DNA of 64,000 nucleotides from Spirodela intermedia. Lineage: Eukaryota; Streptophyta; Magnoliopsida; Alismatales; Araceae. Positions 1-11,223 of the stretch are shown in pieces (the stretch's first letter is position 1; each line of letters starts with the position of its first letter). The translations under genes were made by a program, and so were the position numbers. The stretch covers positions 7,285,878 through 7,349,877 of the forward strand of contig LR746264.1 in NCBI GenBank assembly GCA_902729315.2, read 5' to 3'. Below the pieces are notes generated by a model. That model made no database searches and had not been told where the DNA came from. It was given only the letters and a program-made list of their open reading frames with translations.

Positions 1-485
1 ATCGCGAGGAAACTTCACGACAGAGAGAGAGATAGAGAGCGAGAGAGAGAGAGAGAGAGAGGTTCACGAGTAAGCCTGGTCTAGTCTTTCAGGCCTTAAA
101 CGTGAAGACCAACTGGCAATGATCTCCACCCGGAAGCGGACATCGCTTAGATGGGTTTGACCACGATAGGAATCCGGGTCTACTTTAAAATCAACATTCG
201 GATAGAACCCTCTTTTGGTCAACTCATAACATTCATAATCCTTGAATAACAAGTGACATAGATGGGCATATTGCCTCGCAAGGTGTATATAATCACAGCA
301 AACACGAACCAGCAGCACAGCAGCAACCTGCTAAAGCAGCAAAGATCCTGTTTACACCGGGCAGATCATGTACAGATGCCCGCTTAGTTCCTGAAGATAG
401 CTAGCAAGGGAAGACCTCGGAGCGAATTGCTGATCCAAGGAGATGTAAAGAGGGAAGAACACTTCGTGTAGGGACGAAATTTCTA

Positions 486-523
<38 letters not shown>

Positions 524-1562
524 TATATATATAGATATACATGGTCAGAACAGGGCGGAGCTCGTTCTTCGGAGACGAAACTTTGATTCAGGGGGCGGCA
601 TACGGTGTAAAAGCTTCTCCAAGTCCTGCAAGAAAACGGCCGAAAGCCCGATATCAGACGATTGCGACCCCAGATGAGAAAAAGAACCACGCTGACTCCA
701 AAGAGTTCTTCGAGCTAGCTAGCTAGTTCCTCCAGATCTCCACTCACGAGGAAAGTATAATGATTCTGACTTAAACCAGTCGGATAAATCCTCAACAATT
801 CCCCAATATATTTAACTCCCACCCGGAACCCCAAATCTCTCCAGCCGGTGTAGATGAAACTATCTGAATTCATAAACTTATATAGCCGCCATCTACCTCC
901 TGGGCTGGATCTAAAAGTCAACCACAGACAAAATTCTGCAATCTTTCCACCTCTCCTCTTGATGAGCTCCAAGGACTGAACTCCCACAAGCGGAATCCAC
1001 AAGATTATCTATGCTGGGAATTCCAAATCCGGCCAAGTTCCAGCTGTTTTGGCACTTCTCCAGCAAGATCCCGAAGCTTTAAGGGTGGCACTCTCTTTCT
1101 GCTCTCTCTTAAAAACCGCTATGAAGTTGCCTATTGTGAGCGATTAGCAGTTAGCAGAGGAAGTGTTTATTTACTCAAAAATTATACAAATTTATTGTAT
1201 ATATGATATAGTTCGCACGTCCCCCATCAGGGGGTGACAGATTTTTCCAAAGTCTTCCACTCACAACTATTATTATGGATCTTTCAAGAGAATAATCCAA
1301 TTACATATATCAGAGTGCTCTTAACTGGTTAACTCTAAGATAGAGTGCAAGGAGCAGATGGTCAATGCATAACACTGAAGAACAAGATATCAAAAAGGTT
1401 TCCTCTTCTGAATAATTGCCATCGATCAAGAGCAGTAAGTTGTGGAGAAAATAATATACAGTATTTTGAGGCGATACTAGAGGTTAGGGGTGAGCTTCCT
1501 ACGTAGGTTAGTAAAAATCTCAAATGCGACAATCACAGGTGAAACAGAGATAGAAACCTTAC
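1..1562. other. unassigned sequence downstream of the bZIP exons
   Basis: I recognise no protein family in either strand here. Several open frames of 60-110 codons exist (for example minus 1002-715 and minus 318-64), but none resembles a known domain and none continues the neighbouring bZIP frame convincingly. The stretch includes a GA microsatellite at about 23-61 and an (AT)n run at about 487-540. It should hold the 3' end of the bZIP gene or an intron of it, because the second bZIP exon ends at 1563 with a good donor on the minus strand. Confidence 0.4.
487..541. repeat. (AT)n microsatellite
   Basis: An almost uninterrupted alternating AT tract of about 50 bases with two G interruptions. 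Simple sequence, no gene content. Confidence 0.9.
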
Positions 1563-2565
1563 CCTATGCTTCTTCAGCATCTTGTTCTCTTCTTCCAGCC
1601 GAGAAACCTTATTCTCTAGCTCATTAGTATAAGCCTGGCCATGATGAGGCACGAATGTTTCTCAGTGGAATGCCAAGTATCGAAAATTGATTAGTATAAA
1701 TGCTCTTGATCTTCCATAAGTGCCAAGTATGGAAGAAGATATACATAGAACCGACCTGCTTCCTAGCCCTTGATCTGGCAGCAGACTCCCTGTTCTTGAT
1801 CATCCTCTTCTGCCTCCTCTCGACCGTCTTCCCCCCCACGTAATCAGAAGCCTCCCGCTTGCCGCCTGGAGTCTGGGTGTCGGAGAGCGCTCCCATCGTC
1901 GGGGATGAGATGGTCAGCCGTGGATCAGAGTACCCTGGTTCTAGGATGGTAATGGGCGGTGGTGGCGCCGAGGCTGCGTACATGGGCATCACACTTTGCT
2001 GAGGCTGCTGCTGATGGTAAGCTTGCAGCCAATGGCCCCCCTTCGAATAACCAGCAGCCCCCACAGTCCGATCAGTGCTCCCTGTGGAGCTCATGTTGCT
2101 GGGCCTCTTCTTCTCTCGGTCCTTGACATCAACCCCAGCCTTCATCAAGAAGTCCTCGAGCGTTATCTCCCCCAGATTCGCCTGCCTCTCAGGATCCAAC
2201 CTGGTCCCGCCATCGCCCTTTCTTTGGCCCTGCTGGATGTCCAGCCACACCTCGTCGACGGTCTTCCTCCTGAGGGCTCTTCCCAGCCCCACGCTTCCCT
2301 GGCCCTGAAGGCCAGAGCTGGAGCCAAACTGCGCGGTGCTCTGGAGGTCCACCGCCAGAGTCTGCTCTCCCTCGGGTGGGAGGACATTTCTGAGAAGCTC
2401 TTCGAGGTTCATGCTGCTCAGGGGCTCACCCAGTTGGTTCTGGACTTCACTTAGGGTGAGACCGTACAGGGATCCTTCCCTTGACAGAGTCTCGGACTGG
2501 GGTTGGAGTTGCTTCGCACCGCCGCCACCACCAACGCCATGGGTTATCATGCTCTGCATTCCCAT
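1563..2565 (-). CDS. group-A bZIP transcription factor (ABF/AREB/DPBF type), 3' end missing
   Basis: A nuclear bZIP factor of the class that binds ABA-responsive elements. Exon 1 (2565 to 1756, 270 codons) begins at ATG 2565 and contains the group-A conserved blocks in order: C1 around SLYGLTLSEVQNQLG (residues about 32-46), C2 with KTVDEVWLDI, and C3 with GEITLEDFLMKAGV. These blocks carry the family's kinase-target serine/threonine sites. The exon ends in the basic region (KNRESAARSRARKQ). Exon 2 (1634 to 1563, 72 bp, phase 0) starts AYTNELENKVSRLEEENK, the first leucine-zipper heptads, and is followed by a GTAAGG donor. The next exon, normally ending in a short basic C4 block with RRTSSAPF-like residues, was not found down to position 1; it may lie beyond the window or be lost. 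It is divergent to the Argonaute gene. By family knowledge the role is ABA or seed signalling; the exact orthologue is not determinable. Confidence 0.9.
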
Positions 2566-4298
2566 CCACGTCTCCTTCTCCCACCTTCGTCTATTTTATC
2601 GGAAATTGCGCACCCTTCCCAAAAAAAAAAATAATAATTCACATGCAGTATCGATTTTCACTGAGTTCTCTTCGGGAAAAATTAGATTCGGGAATATAAT
2701 ATTCCCGAATCTGCTCAGTGTCCGATCAACCACCGATTCAACCAAACATGCTCAGATTCACTGCAGCGGCTGAAATAGCAGGACATCTCCTCCGCAGAAC
2801 GGGCTCCGCTTAACGATGCTTCCCCGTATACGATGCTCTTCTTCTCGGCACGAAACCCTCGCCCTAACTCGTCAAGAAGCCAAGCACGGGTTTCAGCTTT
2901 CTCGATCCCAATCGAGAAAGATACGCCGTCGACGTGTGAGCGGCTCCCCCCGAGCTTCGACGGCTGGCGACCCCGACGGACTGAACTAGGTTAGAAACGG
3001 CAAAATTTCTCGAGACAAGATAAGCGCAAACGACGGGCTCTAGAGAATCGGAACTGGACTTGCCAAACCGGAGAGCGAGGATTTCACTGCGTCGCCCGAG
3101 ATGAAGCTCCGAAGATGACGCATCCAGCAGAAACCGGGAAACACACCACCGACAGCCGTCGGAAGATTTTCCTCCCCAGGATCTTCCTTCCCCTTCCTCA
3201 CCGCCGCCTGGCGGAAGAAACCTTCCCAGCCACCTGACAGCGGCAAATAGGGCAACGCCCTCTCTCTCTCTCTCTCTCTCCCCCCTCCCCTCCCCTCCCC
3301 TCCCCGACCGTTCAGTTCGATCTGAACCAGAGTCGGCGGCGCTAGCATCGCCCCCCTGGTTTCGTTTTATACGTGTTCCCCAATCCGGGAGCCCAGGAAG
3401 AGCCAGGCGTTTTTCCGTGACGAAATCTTTTTCGGTGAGGCCCACCTTCTGTTGGCCCCACCATGGTCAAATAGTCGACCTCTGTCCGTGGCCTAGGACC
3501 GGGCCCGGGCCGGACAATATGATGACCCTGGAGAACCCCAAAGTCAGCCCGACACGTGGCTTGTTGGCTACTAGGATGAGCGCGTCTTTTGAGGCCGACC
3601 TCCCCCCCCCAACCGCCATGATGACCTTTATAACCTCTCTCTCTCAACGGCCCGGCTCGGCCGATTTACAGTCCCGTCTCTTTTTATCTGTTAGGACGCA
3701 TCCCGGGAGACCGGCCCGAAGTTATTACGGGCTCGAGATGGGCCCAGCCCGGCTCGTTCGGGGAGGTCGGATACCGTGAAGATATTTTTGCGAACGTTGC
3801 GCCGCCTCTCGCCGTCGCCGCGGACCGTTGCATGGGATTTAAAACCGAAGGTTGCTTTCACGTTCGCAGATTACCGAAAATACCCCTCTTCAGATACGAG
3901 GCACAGAAAGAACTGGCCCTTCACCTCCCAGCGGGTTTCCATTCTGGTGAATCGCAGGGCAGACAGGCGACGCTGGGTGGCATCTGACGGATGAGATCGT
4001 CTAATCTGCACGATCGGCTCTCAGTTTCTCCCGCGCATTTGCGGCAGGTCCATTTCGGGAAGGTTTCAAGAGAAGGGCCGTACGGAGAGAGAGAGAGAGA
4101 GCGTGGGGGGCGTGGTGAATCGGATTTGTCGTCTCAAGTCTCCTCAACCGGTGCAGCACAGATACCAGGGCAGAGGAAGGGAAGGGTCCATAGCTTCTAA
4201 GGGTTTCTAGGGTTTCTGTGTCTCCTCTTGTCGAGCGCTTTGCTTAGATAATCACAGAGAAGGAGGTACGTTGTCAATCGCTGCTCTCTGCGTCTAGG
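2566..4298. promoter_or_regulatory. divergent intergenic region and AGO4 5' leader exon
   Basis: About 1.7 kb separates the bZIP start codon (minus) from the Argonaute leader (plus), so both promoters lie here. Visible are CT/GA tracts at about 3260-3284 and 4086-4101, GC-rich blocks, and a telo-box-like pair of AGGGTTT/TAGGGTTT motifs at about 4200-4217. A plausible 5' untranslated exon ends at 4298, where CTAG is followed by GTGAGT; the matching acceptor is at 5135-5136, giving an ~838-bp intron in the leader. The transcription start sites are not determinable. Long open frames on the minus strand (about 2864-3647) look like non-coding GC-rich frames. Confidence 0.55.
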
Positions 4299-5146
4299 TG
4301 AGTCTTGAATCCCGCTTTTGCGTCATGTTTCACATGGTGTAGGGGGGCCGGTGCAGATTCGGGGGCGGTTGCTATGGATTTTGGTTTCTCAGTTTTCGTT
4401 TCTGTTATTCTCTCGTTCCGCCATGACGTTGTCGCCATTTCAAGAAAGTCAGATGTTCTCGACTCGTAGTTGCATGCATGGCCCTCTGCTCGTACTTTTT
4501 CTCGTCGCTTCGCTGCTGTCGTGATGCTGTCCCGCTACTACTGATCTCTTTCTCTTCATTTGTTTAGTTTTTTGTGTCTGCTTCCAGTTTCCGATTATTC
4601 GGTTCACATTCCAGAAGGTTGGAGGGAGAGTCTGTCATCTTTGGATTTTAGCTTGTATGTTTCATTTAATTATTCGTGAAATGGCGTGCCTGATTTTCTA
4701 TTTCGAGACAAGCCGATGCTCGTTTTGTTTAGACTGGCCTCATTTTCCCGGAGGCTATATTTAATGTTTAGTCTCTCTTTTGTGATGCTTTTGACAAGAC
4801 AATTTTTAGAATCTTTTCTTGTAGATGCTTCGTTATCGCTGGGTTGTAGTGGCTTTCTTCTTCTTTTTTTGTTAATATTTATTCCTCAAAAATGGCCGTT
4901 TATGGATGTTTAAATTCCTCCTTGAAGAAGGTTTTCATATTTCTCCTTACAAGTTGGGTTTAAAAAAATTGTCCGTTGTTTGTTCCAATCATTTTCTACG
5001 CCGTGGCATGGTGATCTCCGGTTATTTTCTTGTCATTCGTCATATTTATTTTATTTATTTATTTTTTGCTCATTGCTCAAGTACATGTTGTTGACTTAAC
5101 ATGTTTTTATTACTCTTTCCTTCCTTTCTTCCTTAGGTTTGAAGAA

Positions 5147-8100
5147 ATGGACAAACCAGGAGGGGAAAGAACAGAGGTGCCTCCACCTCCGCCACCTGTG
5201 ATTCCACCGAATGTGATACCCATTATTGCAGACCCTGAACTCAGAAAAAGTTCAAAACACAAAAGGATACCCATGAATAGACCAGGAACGGGAACGAATG
5301 GCAAGGCCATACCATTGGTCACCAATCATTTCAGAGTAGATTTGCGTAACGTTGATGATGGATATTTCTACCACTATAGTGTACGCTTCTTTTATGCTCA
5401 TACTCCGATTTTGTCCTTCAAAAGTACAATACTCTGTTGTGCGCAATGTATCTCCCTCGCACATGAATTCCTTTGTTATGGTGTCTTTGTTGAAAATAGG
5501 TGTTGCTCAAGTATGATGATGATCGCCCTGTTGATGGGAGGGGCATTGGACGAAGGGTAATCGATAAGTTGCACGAGATATATGATGCGGAACTTGGCGG
5601 CAAGGATTTTGCCTATGATGGCGAGAAAAACTTGTTTACCATTGGCTCTCTGCCACAGGTGAACAATAATTTTACTGTAGTTCTGGAGGATTTATCATCA
5701 AATAGGTAGTTCCTGGCATTCTATGTGTCTTGTAATTTCTCTCTGTTCGATGTGAATTTTATTTTTCACTTTGATCCTGGAATTCCTGCATTAAACTCAG
5801 AACTGGGGAAGTTTCGAACGGTAGCCCAGGTGGAAATGACGGCCTCGGGGATAGTGACCGAAAGAGGAGGCGACGGCCGTATCAACTGAAGACTTTTAAA
5901 GTTGAGCTAAGCTTCTCGGCAAAGGTTCCGATGCGGTCCATTGCAAATGCTCTCCGAGGACACGAAAATGAGAATTCTCAGGAAGCACTCAGGGTTCTTG
6001 ACATCATACTGCGGCAACATGCTGCAAAGCAGTAAGCTGCCATGAGTTTTGTAATTTTTTTCCTATGGCTTTGGATTTTGTCCTTATTTTACTGTCAATG
6101 CTCCTATTTGTAGGGGGTGCCTGCTTGTTCGACAGTCATTTTTTCATAATGATCCTACGAATTATACTGATTTGGGAGGAGGAGTTTTAGGTTGCAGGGG
6201 TTTTCATTCGAGCTTTCGGACAACCCAGGGTGGTTTGTCCCTGAACATGGGTACGCTTGTAGGAACTTCCTAAATTCCGGCCACCAGGGTGGTTTGTCTC
6301 TGTTCCGTGTACACTCCTCTCTTATGTGCCCTGGATGTCTAAAATGTTGCTCGTTTATCGCAATTTCATTTCAAGATATATGTTCTTGTTCTGTTCTACA
6401 GATGTATCAACCACAATGATTGTGAAGCCAGGTTCTGTGATAGATTTTCTGATAGCGAACCAAAAGGCTCGTAACTGTTGGGATATTGACTGGGTGAAGG
6501 TGATTCTGGAATCTCCCTAAGTTTCCTTTGGGCGTCATTATTAACTTTTTAATGAGTTTTTTTGACCGATTTTTTTGTTTGAATAGGCTAAACGCACCCT
6601 TAAAAATCTCAGGGTAAAGATTACATCAACAAACATGGAGTTTAAAATTGTAGGATTGAGCGATCAGCCATGTAACCAACTCATGTAAGTTACAGTTCTA
6701 TGACATATATACGGATTATTTATCTTCTTCTAACTGATCGCAGCAATTTTCTATTTTTTTTGAGATATATAGGTTTTCACTGAAACAGAAAAATCGTGAT
6801 GTTGACACCATTGATATAACGGTGTATGACTATTTTACCAACCACCGTCACATAAAGTTGAAAGATTCTGCTGATTTGCCCTGTCTGAATGTTGGGAAAC
6901 CAAAGCGTCCGACATATTATCCATTGGAGGTGTGGATATGCCCTTGCAATTTAAACATCATGAACGATTTTTTTTTATCCCCCTTATGGATAAAATTTAT
7001 CCTACTTGTCCAGCTATGTTCTCTTGTGCCATTGCAACGGTACACAAAGGCACTGTCAACATTCCAAAGATCCTCACTTGTTGAAAAATCTCGACAAAAA
7101 CCCCAAGAAAAGATGAGAGTTTTAAAGGATGTAGGTTTATGCTGCTCCTCAGTGACATGCACGTGATAGGATAGAGAAGCTTTTAACATTCATTTGATCC
7201 GTTGTGGCAGTCATTGAAGAACAGCCACTATGACGCTGACAGGATGCTAAAGGCATGCGGTGTTTGTATTGGTACAGACTTTATGCAGGTTGAGGGTCGG
7301 GTGTTGCAAGCACCGAAGGTTTTCCTAATAAACTACTCTTTTTTTTATGTCACAGGGTCTTGCTGTTAACAATACTGAAAACGCATAACTCAATTTTTCT
7401 GTTTTTACTGTAGCTTAGAGTAGGCAATGGTCAAGACTTAATGCCATACAATGGACGGTGGAATTTCAACAACAGGGTATCTATCTAAACTCTTGATTAT
7501 TCTTGGAATTTTTATCTGATGGCAACTTCTCTTTCAGAGATTCGTAGAACCCGCAACCATCGATCAATGGGCTGTTGTCAATTTTTCAGCTCGCTGTGAT
7601 ATAGGCCATCTTATTCGTGAAATGAAAAAATGTGGGCGGATGAAAGGAATTGTATGTTTCTTTTCCGCAATCGTAGCTCAGCTTAACTTTATTAATGGCT
7701 GCTACAATCTATGTCATTGAAGGGCTGGGAATGTTTGTAATTTTTTTTGCAGAATATTGAGGAACCATCTGATGTGTTTGAGGAGGATGCTCCATTGATG
7801 CGAGCCCCTCCAAATGTTAGGGTGGATAAAATGTTTGATAAAATGATGAAGAATCTTCCTGCGAGTCCGCTCTTTCTTCTCTGTATTCTTCCGGAGAGGA
7901 AGAACTCTGACATTTATGGTGTTTAGGAGCGACTTTCCAAAAAAAATTCCCTTTTTTTTAGTTCATCTTGTGCATGTGTCCTCACCTTTTTATTGTCTGT
8001 CAGGTCCATGGAAGCGTAGGAACCTTACCGAATTTGGTATTGTCACCCAGTGTATCGCCCCCCCTCCTAGAATCAGTGATCAGTATATTACAAATGTTCT

Positions 8101-10806
8101 TCTGAAGATCAACAGCAAAGTGAGCCGAGAGACTATCATTAACTTGTTTTTAACGTCCCTCAGAAGACGGAAACTCTTTATTATCTATCCTATCATTGAT
8201 GGCCTTTTTTTCCTCGTAGTTGGGGGGCATTAATTCTCTGTTACATGTGGAGATTCCGCGTTCAAGTGATCTTGTTTCTGGTATTTCCACGATCATCCTT
8301 GGGATGGATGTTTCACATGGTCCACCAGGCCAATCTGATATCCCATCAGTTGCAGCGGTAAGATATCAGATTTTCTCTTCTAAATTTTAGCAATTATGAG
8401 GATGCTAGATAACTTAAATGCCAAAAAAATGTGACTAACATGGTACATGATCAATTAAAACCACTATTCTTCTTGAAATTGACATTTCAGAATAAATTGT
8501 CTCTATTCTGAACTAACTCATTGGTTTTGCCTGTGTATACGGAGCCCAGAATGTTTTCTAGCGACTCTCTCTCTGTGTCTTTTGTATTATCGCATCTGTT
8601 AAAAGTATGCATGGTAGCAATATACCACAATCAAGTTCCTGAGTGCATACTCTTTTTCTTTCTGCGAGTTCCATTACTACTTCTGTGCAGCTGAATTTGT
8701 TAGTAATTTTCTGTCATTCCTGCGCTCTACTTCTCTATCCGCCTTAGGTTGTCGGTTCACGGCAGTGGCCTTCAATATCTCGTTACAGAGCAGCAGTGCG
8801 CACTCAGTCCCCCAAGCTTGAAATGATAGATTCTTTATTTAAGCCTGTATCTGATAAAGATGATTCCGGCATAATTCGGTATGCTGTTCCTTATTTTTTC
8901 CATTTTTTTTACCATTGCTCTATATTTGTCCTGCTCTCTGCTTTTATGTATTTTTTCAATTCTTCAGGCATTAATTATCCGGATAATTCTTACATAGTCT
9001 TTTCAAATTTCAGGGAACTTTTGGTGGACTTTTATCTCAGTTCTCAGAGCAGGAAACCTGCTCATGTGATAATTTTTCGGTATACTTTTGTCTCTTGTCA
9101 TTCGTATCGTATTTGTTCGCTTCTGTTTTTTTTTCATGAGATATTTTCTACATTTCTGGAGTTATTTTTGGTTTATATGCACACACCGTCTCTTCCGCCG
9201 AAATTAATTCGATTATTGAGGTTTGAGTTATTGGAAGAAACAAATGGTTGTAGGAAGAACTCTCGGTCAAACTACATCATGTTAAACTCTGTTTGACCTA
9301 ACTTTATATGCTGCTTATTCCCGAGTATCAGCCATGTTAAACTTCTTCTGATCGATATTTGCCCTATTTTTATGCTGCCCGTATGCCTGATGCAGTCGTA
9401 TCTCCGGACATGATTAATGTGTCGCTTCAGATCTAATGCCATTATAATGGAGAATTTTACATTATCATCTTGACATCGCAATCCATATCTTTAGGGCATT
9501 TCTTAAAATATTTGCCAAATTTAGGAAAAATGTTGAATGAACGCGCATCTCCACAATCCGTGCATCACATGTTCGAGGAAAACAAGAAGCCTGCCCTTTT
9601 ACTATTTATAGCCTATTTCTTACGCTCATTTATGCCATCTTATTATTCATAGGGATGGCGTGAGTGAATCGCAGTTCAACCAGGTGCTGAACATCGAGCT
9701 GGATCAAATCATCGAGGTGCTCTTTCTCCACCCTTCCACTCTCTCGATCATATTGATATGAAGCAAGTAATTGTGTCCTTTTGAGACTTCCACTGATTTT
9801 GGTCATCTCCCTTAAATTCTCTCAGGCTTGCAAGTTCCTCGACGACACATGGCATCCGAAGTTCACTGTGATTGTAGCCCAGAAGAACCATCACACGAAG
9901 TTCTTTCAGCCTGATTCGAAGGATAATGTTCCCCCCGGTTGCCCCCCCCCTCCCTCAACCAGACCGACGTCCATTGACTTTCTTTTTAAAAGGAAAACTC
10001 TTCGTTATTTTCTGACGGTGCTCTTCCCTGACAAACAGGTACGGTGGTCGACACCAAAGTGTGCCATCCACGAAACTTTGACTTTTACATGTGCTCACAC
10101 GCCGGGATGATCGTAAGTTTGACCATCAGATAATCACTTCCCCCCCCCAACCGCCACCACCGCCAATGCTCTAATATAATAGTCTTATCCCTGGACTCTG
10201 AAACAGGGTACGACCCGCCCGACTCACTATCATGTGCTGTACGATGAGATTGGCTTCTCGGCGGATAAACTCCAGGAACTCGTTCATTCTCTGTCCTATG
10301 TGTAAGAAACCGATCCCACGCCTGTCCTCGCTCGTTCTTCCACGCGGCCATGAACGAACTCAACAGACTTTCTCTTTCAGGTACCAGCGGAGTACGACCG
10401 CGGTCTCCTTAGGTAGCCCCCCCTCTGTTCGCCCACAATGCGCTCTCTATTTATATTCCTAGGATATCAATTTTGCTCTCATAACATTTTTATACCATAC
10501 TTTATTCATCTGAACTTATTGAAGCTCTTCATGCATGGTATTTATCCAATGATTATCTGAAAATTGTGTGATCCGTTCTAGAATATTCTTAATGGGTCGC
10601 TCTCGGAAAACTGTTTCATGTCCCTTTTTCCAGTGGCTCCTATATGCTATGCGCACTTGGCGGCCGCCCAGGTGGGGCAGTTCATCAGATTCGAAGAGTC
10701 GTCGGAGACCTCCGGCCGCGGCGACGTGACCTCCGCCGGCAGCGTACCCGTGGTGGCGCTCCCGAGGCTTCACAGCCGGGTCTGCGAGTCTATGTTCTTC
10801 TGCTGA
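5147..10806 (+). CDS. AGO4: ARGONAUTE protein of the AGO4 clade (AGO4/AGO9/AGO16-like)
   Basis: This protein loads 24-nt siRNAs and guides DNA methylation in the nucleus (RNA-directed DNA methylation). My splice model has 22 exons that keep frame throughout: 5147-5380, 5500-5705, 5801-6031, 6114-6250, 6402-6499, 6587-6684, 6773-6929, 7014-7130, 7211-7318, 7414-7476, 7538-7651, 7753-7918, 8004-8119, 8220-8357, 8748-8878, 9014-9079, 9653-9716, 9826-9937, 10039-10112, 10207-10301, 10381-10412, 10634-10806. All introns are GT-AG. The total is 2730 bp, 909 aa, the usual AGO4 length. Order: proline-rich N-terminus ([12 protein letters not shown]), N domain, DUF1785 linker near 226-258, PAZ about 275-395, MID, PIWI about 545-870. 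The slicer triad is intact: D645 (GMDVSHG), D728 (FRDGVSE), H860 (YAHLAAAQ). The C-terminus SMFFC is AGO4-like. The start follows a leader intron whose acceptor lies 11 bp upstream. AGO4 versus AGO16/AGO9 cannot be settled without a tree. Confidence 0.95.
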
Positions 10807-11223
10807 AGCGGGCGACGGCTGGGCCTCCAACGTTTTTGCGCGGCATCCACTCCTTCCATGTCCGCGGTATTAGACTTTCTTCCCTTCCATGGCGCTCCGC
10901 CGTACGTAGCCTGCATTTTGTCAACCCCCCCTTGATAGCGCGATTTTTTCGGCTGGTTTATCTGCCGATGCACCTTCTGGTCTGGAACTCATAAAATAGA
11001 AAACGAGGTGCTTAAGCCTTCGCTTCCACTAACCATCTCTGATGTTATCTCCATATATATCGATCCAAGTTTTATCACTCCGAATTAGCGTTAATTCTAT
11101 TATTGCATTACATTATTCAGTTTTATTGAAAAAGAAAAAGGAAAAGAAAATAATAGAACCTCAACTGGAATTCCCATCGGTGTACGTATTTCTTTCCACA
11201 TATATACATCAAATCTCTCTCTC
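10807..11223. other. convergent 3' intergenic region (AGO4 / LARP1)
   Basis: Only 417 bp separate the AGO4 stop codon (10804-10806, plus) from the LARP1 stop codon (11226-11224, minus), so both 3' UTRs and polyadenylation sites must fit here and may overlap. An A-rich stretch with AATAA-like hexamers lies at about 11127-11160. No ORF of interest. Confidence 0.7.

Noticed and set aside
487-541. Possible telomere or centromere satellite
   Set aside because: Only a dinucleotide microsatellite; no telomeric TTTAGGG array is present in the window.
2163-2454. Plus-strand ORFs over the bZIP exon
   Set aside because: Shadows of the conserved bZIP coding frame.
2864-3647. Long minus-strand open frames upstream of the bZIP gene
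   Set aside because: Composition is repetitive (Arg/Glu/Gly runs from a GA tract), no domain, and the frames sit in the divergent promoter region.
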